Shown here: in pieces, positions 58,052-64,000 of the stretch
Position numbering within the stretch: position 1 is the first letter of the stretch
Layout: each line of letters begins with the position of its first letter
NCBI GenBank assembly: GCA_024114885.1
Contig: CP099424.1
Span: 62,001 to 126,000 of the forward strand
Direction: 5' to 3'
Source: Septoria linicola
Taxonomy: Eukaryota > Ascomycota > Dothideomycetes > Mycosphaerellales > Mycosphaerellaceae
Length of the DNA: 64,000 nucleotides
Made by a program: the position numbers and the translations under genes
The notes under the pieces: model-generated
The model's input: only the letters and a program-made list of their open reading frames with translations
What the model was told of the DNA's origin: nothing
Database searches by the model: none

Positions 58052-61000
58052 TTCTATAGAGATAAGTCTATTCTACTAGAGCTTTCTTATAGTATTATAT
58101 AAGATATTAATATATTTAGACTTATTATAAATATATAAGTCCTTAACTAGAGTAAGGGTAGCTTAGTTATTACTTTTTAGCTAAATTAGCCTAATTCTAG
58201 TAATAGTTTCCTAGTTACTAAGGATCCTTAGTTAGTAAGAATATTCTCCTACTAACTCTAGGTATCTAAGCTCTTTTAAAAGAGTACTAAGGAACTATAA
58301 CTATTTTATATATACTCCTATAGCTATATATTTAGCTTCTATTATAGATATAGCTATAGATTTCTACTTCTTACTTATCTAGGAGATTAGTATACTATAA
58401 AGGAAGAAGATATATCTAAAGATTAAGACTCTATTAGTCTTATCTATTATATAGTTAGAGTCTATATATCTAGTAAGACAGCCTTAACTATCCCTTAAGT
58501 ATCTTAAACTAAGGTCTAGGTTTAATCTTAGATATCTAGTTAGCTTCTTTAGAGCCTTTATATACTCTACTATTAGATTATAAATATAGGAGCTTAATCT
58601 TCTAAGAGTAAATAAGATATCTAATCTTATAATAGTTATAAGCTATATCTATATTCGAATAATAGATTAGTACTCCTATTTATTATACCTTTTATTATTT
58701 AGTCTAGTAGGCTTTAGACTTTTATAGCTATCTATTAGTAAAAGAGTTAGTAATATAGTTTCTTAGCCTATTCCTATCTTAGCTAGGTTCTCTTAGATAT
58801 AGTACTTCTAGTTAAGTTTTAGCTAGCCTTACTATCTATTTCTTATTAGTCTTATTCTAAGAATCTTATCTAGCTCTCTAAGATCTTTAATCTTAAAGAT
58901 CTTACTAAGTTAGTCTTTAAACTAGAGGATATCTTCTAGTCTCTCTATAGTAATAGGTATATTATTAATATAGATTAGGATTATTAGATCTTTCTTTTTC
59001 TTATAGATTAGAAGATATAGGTCTACTTCTAATTATCTAAATCCTATTCTTTTTAGCTTTAATATATATAGCTAATTCTAGTCTCTTATAGCTTACTTTA
59101 GCCTATAGAGACTCTTTAGAACTTATAAGACTATACTAGTTAGTAGGTTAATACCTAGTAGTAGGATTATATAGATATTCTTATATAGGATACTCTCTAT
59201 AAATATATTATTTATATCTACTTAGTATAGAACTAGGTCCTTCTTATAGACTATAGCTATAAATCCTCTTAGAGTATCCTACTTAACTATAAGAGTAAAA
59301 GTTTCTATATAGTCTACTCTATACTTTTAGGAGAACTCTCTTATAACTAGTCTTATTTTAAACTTTTTAATAGTACTAAGTTTTCTCTTAATATTAAAGA
59401 CCTATTTTAAGGTAACTAAGTTAGCCTCTTTTAGTAAGACTACTATAGTCTAGGTATTATTACTTATAAGTATATCTAGCTTTTTTTAAATAGCTTCTTA
59501 CTAGAGATAACCCTATTTAGGATTACTTACTACTTCCTTATAGTTCCTTAGGATTAGAACCTCCTATTTATATATTTCTACTTCTTTAATAGTAGAGAAT
59601 ATAATCTCTTTAACTTCCTTTAAGAATTCTAAGTCCTATAGGATATCTAGGTTAATAGAGCTTATAGCTAAAAAGAAAGCTTAATACTCTAGGAGTATTT
59701 TCTTATCTAGCTAACTATTCTAATCTAACTTAAGCCTAATTAGCTTTAGCTTCTAGTTAAATCTATTAAGTTCTTAAGATACTTTCCTCTTTCTAAGAGT
59801 TTACTTTAGGACTATCTATTCCTAATCTATCTCTATAGTTTCTTAGATAGAATTCTTAGATTCTTTTTTAACTTTCTCTTAGTCTAAGAATTTTCTATAC
59901 TCTCCTATATCTTCTAGTAGAGGTAGAAGTTATATAAAGAGTTTCTTTCTTTTCTAAACCTATACTAATAGCTAAGGAGGAGGAGGCTTCTACTAGCTTA
60001 GACTAGGAGTATCTAGGGTACTTCTACTAGCTTATAGAGTAGGCTAGCTAATAGCTCTTAGCCTTCTAGTAAGTCTTTTTTCTAGAACTAAACTAGAGAG
60101 ATTCTTAATCTTAATATTTAAGTCTAATTCTCTACCTAGCTTATTTTTAAAGAAGATTATATTAGTATACTACTTAATAGCTTTTATATCTAGCTCCTAG
60201 AACTTCTATACCTTTACTATATTATTATAGTATCTAATAAATATAGTATCCTTTCCTCTATTTATTAGTTTATTACTCCTTATCTACTAAGGCTATACTC
60301 TTATATCTATATATACTATAGCTCTATATCTCTATACTTTAAGGTAGGAGACTATTAGTTTAATCCTATTAAAAACTTTATTAGGTAAGAGCTTAAATCT
60401 CTTAATATTAGATCTATTTAGAAGCTTATTCCTTATATATATTTATACTTTAAAGGCTTCTAGCTAAAACTTAATAGGTATCTTACTCTCTTTAAGTATT
60501 ACTCTAATAGAGGCCTCTAATATTTAGATAGACCTCTTAACTACTCTATTCTAAAGTAAATTATAGGCCTTAGTTAGCTTAAAGGTAATTCTAAAGTTCT
60601 TCTTCTACTATTTAATTAAAATAGTAATTTCTCTAGTATTATTAGCTCTTATAGACTTAAGAAGTACTACTAACTACTTTTCTATCTTAATTCTCTAGTT
60701 CTAAAGAGTAGTTAGTATATCTAATCTAGCTTTAAGTAGAAATACCTATTTCTTTCTTAAGAAGTTATTAATAATCTTAAGCTACTATATAAAACCTTTT
60801 ACTAATAATAGTAATAGTCTATAAATATCTACTAATATAAGAGCTAATCTTTTAAGTTTTCTTTTAATAGACTTACTTAGGTATTTCTTTATCTTACCTA
60901 TTATATAGATCCTATACTTATACTCTTCCTAGCTAGGAATTAGAATTCTTTCCTTTAGATTAGTAATTTTATAAAAGTTTAAGAGTAACCTTCTTCTAAA

Positions 61001-63032
61001 GTATATAAATCTTCTATACTATAGCTCCTACTATTTTAGATCCTTCTCTAATAGAGTAGTATAGGTATTATTAACCTTTATAGGATTATATAGTAAGTAA
61101 TATAACTTTTCCTATAAAAGAGTTAATATCTTACTAATAAATAGAATACCTCTAACTAGCTTAGTCTTTATAACTATTTAGCTATCTAGGAAGGTAAGAG
61201 TAAAGTTAGGCTTTTAGACTCTAAATTATTTACTAAACTAATCCTATAATATAAAATTTACTCTAATATTAAGAATAAATAGTACCTTATTAAGTAGAAC
61301 TTCTCTTTCTAAGATTCCTTTTATCTATACTAGTCTAGAGTAGGTTATATAGAGGTATCCTTCTTCTATCTTAATCTATACTTTCTTTCTTAGTAGCTTT
61401 ACTAATCTAAAGAAGAATAGTTAGTTAGTTATATAAGATAAGGTATAGGAATCTAAGAGCTATTCTTAAAATAATAACTTACTTTTAGCCTTAATTATAG
61501 AATAGGCTAACTTATCTTAATTATTATCTTCTAATAAGGAATTATTATTACTTTTAGAACTAGAATAAATTTTAGAATTAGAACTAGAACTAGACTTTTA
61601 GGCTAAAAATCCTTTCTTTAAAAGCTTTCTAGACTTCTCTATTCTCTAAAGCTACTTACCTATTCTCTAGATAGCCTTCTTTAGCTTATTATATAATAAT
61701 AACTTATAGATAGCTTTCTTAATATATCTAGTATTTTTAGTAAAAAGGATTTTCTAACTTTTCTTTTAAAGAATAATCTTTAAAGATTCTTCTAGTTCTT
61801 AATACTATTTCTCTACTAGGATAGTTTCTTAGTAGTAGAGAGGTTAGGATAATCTTTTAACTAGTACTTCTCTTTCTTATAAAGCTAGTATATTAGTAGA
61901 GACTTTCTTTAGTAGAGCTACCTAGAGTAGAATATAGCTAAACCTATATCTATCTTATCTAGATTATCTCTTACCTCTTAGGACTTAAGTAGAAGGAGAA
62001 TAGTATCTATATCTAAGAATAGTTAAATTATAATAGTATCTTTAGCTACTTAGTATAATATAGGTAGAGACTATAAGAGATATTTTAGCCTTTTCTTTTA
62101 GCTTTAGTAATAAGTTTCCTAAGGATTAATCTTAGTAATCCTCTTACCTAGGCCTCTAAAGTATCTCTATACTTCTCTAATTATCTTATTAGGTAATATC
62201 CTATATATAATAAACTACTTAATTAGACCTATAGTAGAGGACTTTAGGACTCTATTATACTTATTCTAGAGAATTACCTATATCTTAGCTACTAATATAG
62301 TAATATACTATATCTCTAGCTCTATCTTATTATCTTTACTAATACTATATCTAATACTAAACCTATATACTATATTATCTTTTAAGAAGTATTAATTCTA
62401 AGTAATATATATCTAGAGACTAGTATCCTACTAAACTATATATAGGTTCTCTTTAATAATTAGTTAGCTAATTACTAAGAACTAGTCCTTTCCTTCTAGC
62501 TTATCTATCTATAGCTTAAACTATTTCTTCTAGTTAGTTCTATCTAGGATTAGAATCCTTTAGCTCTTCTTATTCTCTTAGTTTATTATAGAAATAGGTA
62601 AATAGAATAAATAATTAGTAGAATACTTTAGACTAGCTAAGGATTCTAGAGAAGAGTAATTTCTTATAGTAGAGAGACTAGCTCTAAAGAATAGAGATTT
62701 CTTGTATTTAGGAAATTACTAAGACTTAGATCTTTCTCTTTTAGTAGAGTTTCTACTACTAGGTAGTAGGAAGGCTAGGTAGCCTCTTCTAACTCTAGTA
62801 ATACTAGGTATAATAGTAGAGAACTAGGTAGGTATTAATAAAGTAGAAATATACTACTATCTTATAGAGATCTTTACTAACTTATATACTACTAGGTATA
62901 AACTAGCTTCGTTAGTAATATAGTTAGGGAACCTTCTAGGCCTTAAATATTTTCTATAAACTATAAAGGATATAAGTAACCTATACTAATATAGGTTACT
63001 CCTATTTAGTATTTAAACCTAGGCTTATAACC

Positions 63033-63309
63033 TATTAAAAGTAGAGAGCGTATTATATACTATATAATATTAAGAAGAGTATAGCGTAGTAAAGAAGAAT
63101 AGGGGATTAATCTTAAACTAACTTATATATATAATATAGTAGTAATATACTAGAAACTAAATATAAAGTTAATTAAGTTAGTTATCTAAGAAGAGAAGAA
63201 AGAGAAGCAAGATATACCTCTTACTAAGCTCTAGGTAGATACCTTAGGTATCTAGAACTATACTTAGATATCTATATCTAGACTAACTATCTAGGATATA
63301 TTCTTAATA
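63033..63309 (-). repeat. LTR of Copia copy C (its 5' LTR)
   Basis: Inverted LTR flanked on its inner side by TTATAACC, the reverse complement of the primer-binding-site region seen in copy B, and on its outer side by the TATAC duplication. Confidence 0.93.
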
Positions 63310-63314
63310 TATAC

Positions 63315-64000
63315 TATATATACGTATAGCTCGTAGACTCTATAGGAGTAGAGCGTATAGTAGGCGTAATCTTTTATACCTACGATATACTAACCTCTAA
63401 TATAATCTTAGGTCGGCTATAGAAGCGTACTTATCGTATACGAGTCGATAGTAGCTTAGATAAATAGACCTATAACGATGTTTTTATAAACGTTAAGGTT
63501 AGAGAAGCTTATAAGTTTCTTAAGGACTTGAAGTATATACTAACTATATATATAGTAGTAATAAGTAAGATAGACGAAGAGGTTAACTCTCTTTCTTCTA
63601 AGTTCTAATAGTTCTCTAATATTCTAAACCTAATAGAGAAGATAAGGAGTAAGCTAGTAGATAGCGTAGAGTATACGATTAAGCTACGTCTAGGCACCGT
63701 TCTACTCTTTAGGCTACTATATTACTAGTCGAGTAAGGAGCTAGAGGAATTAAAGAAATACCTTACTATAGGCCTTAAGTATAATTAGATCGAGTATAAC
63801 GTTAGCGAGGTAGGTATACCTATCCTATTTATACTAAAGAAAGATAGTAAGCTAAGACTATATATCGACTATCGAGGGTTAAACGAAATTACTATTAAGA
63901 ATAGATACCTACTTTCTCTAATTAGCGAAACGCTAGATAGGCTTATAGGAGCTATATAGTTTACGACTCTAGACCTTACTAATATATACTATCGGATTCG
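63315..64000 (+). mobile_element. Ty3/Gypsy retrotransposon, continued (protease and reverse transcriptase), runs off the window
   Basis: Continuation of the element broken at 50711. Around 63370-63430 the forward strand reads like the end of a retroviral-type protease (YDILTSNIILGR). From about 63800 it reads [19 protein letters not shown] and then TTLDLTNIYYRI, the classic start of the Gypsy reverse transcriptase (LR..DYRGLN and LDL..AYH.I), with Gln/Trp codons turned into TAG. The rest of pol and the 3' LTR lie outside the window. Confidence 0.9.

Larger units (their letters stand above)
50712..63309 (-). mobile_element. Ty1/Copia element in reverse orientation (copy C), split by a nested Copia
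   Basis: Inverted 277 bp LTRs lie at 50712-50988 and 63033-63309. A perfect 5 bp target-site duplication TATAC flanks them (50707-50711 and 63310-63314). Without the insertion at 51748-58056 the element is about 6.3 kb, the same length as copy B. On the minus strand the integrase region lies at about 61800-60900 and reverse transcriptase/RNase H at about 60400-58250, all with RIP-type stops. It landed inside the Gypsy element, so it is younger than that. Confidence 0.93.

Noticed and set aside
49114..64000. AT-rich blocks as a centromere or mitochondrial insertion
   Set aside because: The sequence resolves into LTR retrotransposons with target-site duplications and CpA-specific decay; no mitochondrial genes are present and nothing specific to a centromere can be seen from sequence alone.

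Overview
The window reads as nuclear DNA of a filamentous ascomycete, most likely a dothideomycete and perhaps Mycosphaerellales; the species is not identified. The grounds are genes with 47-66 nt GT-AG introns, fungal protein families (Yip1, mitochondrial enoyl reductase Etr1, a Yen1/GEN1-type nuclease, an A-T-R NRPS-like enzyme, DHA1 and DHA2 transporters, an HNH_2-type protein), and above all transposons destroyed by repeat-induced point mutation (RIP).

Layout. (1) 1-11285 is an AT-rich block in which CA and TG dinucleotides are almost absent while CG is kept. It holds a Copia element with a complete 3' LTR, an inverted-repeat structure enclosing a Gypsy integrase relic, Gypsy gag relics, and a tandem pair of about 255 bp repeats separated by a scrap of Copia LTR. 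(2) 11286-49113 is an island of normal composition with about 14 intact or nearly intact genes and several decayed ones. (3) 49114-64000 is a second RIP block with a three-level nest: a Gypsy element (49114-50711, resuming at 63315) interrupted by an inverted Copia element (50712-63309, TSD TATAC), itself interrupted by a forward Copia element of the same family (51753-58051, TSD TTCTA). The innermost element keeps the most CA/TG, so nesting order and RIP load agree.

Inside the island, 14.5-17 kb carries two housekeeping genes, YIP1 and ETR1, in convergent orientation. 17.2-23.1 kb has two long, divergently transcribed, low-complexity proteins of unknown function. 23.1-28 kb holds an HNH-type protein, a Yen1/GEN1-like resolvase, a MITE-like element with 18 bp perfect terminal inverted repeats, a recurrent GAACAATG-type intergenic motif, and a cytochrome P450 relic. 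28-35.3 kb holds a dynamin-like (SLIP-GC type) GTPase, a small secreted protein, a small unknown protein, a methyltransferase and a SnoaL/NTF2-like protein. 35.4-40.1 kb is gene-poor. 40.2-48.4 kb looks like a small secondary-metabolism locus: a DHA1 transporter, an NRPS-like adenylation-thiolation-reductase enzyme and a divergent DHA2 transporter. The last two each carry one in-frame stop inside otherwise intact, conserved sequence, which suggests a recently silenced pathway, although assembly error has not been excluded.

Coordinates of spliced genes are the outer limits of the CDS; exon limits are in the evidence. No structural RNA gene could be supported.
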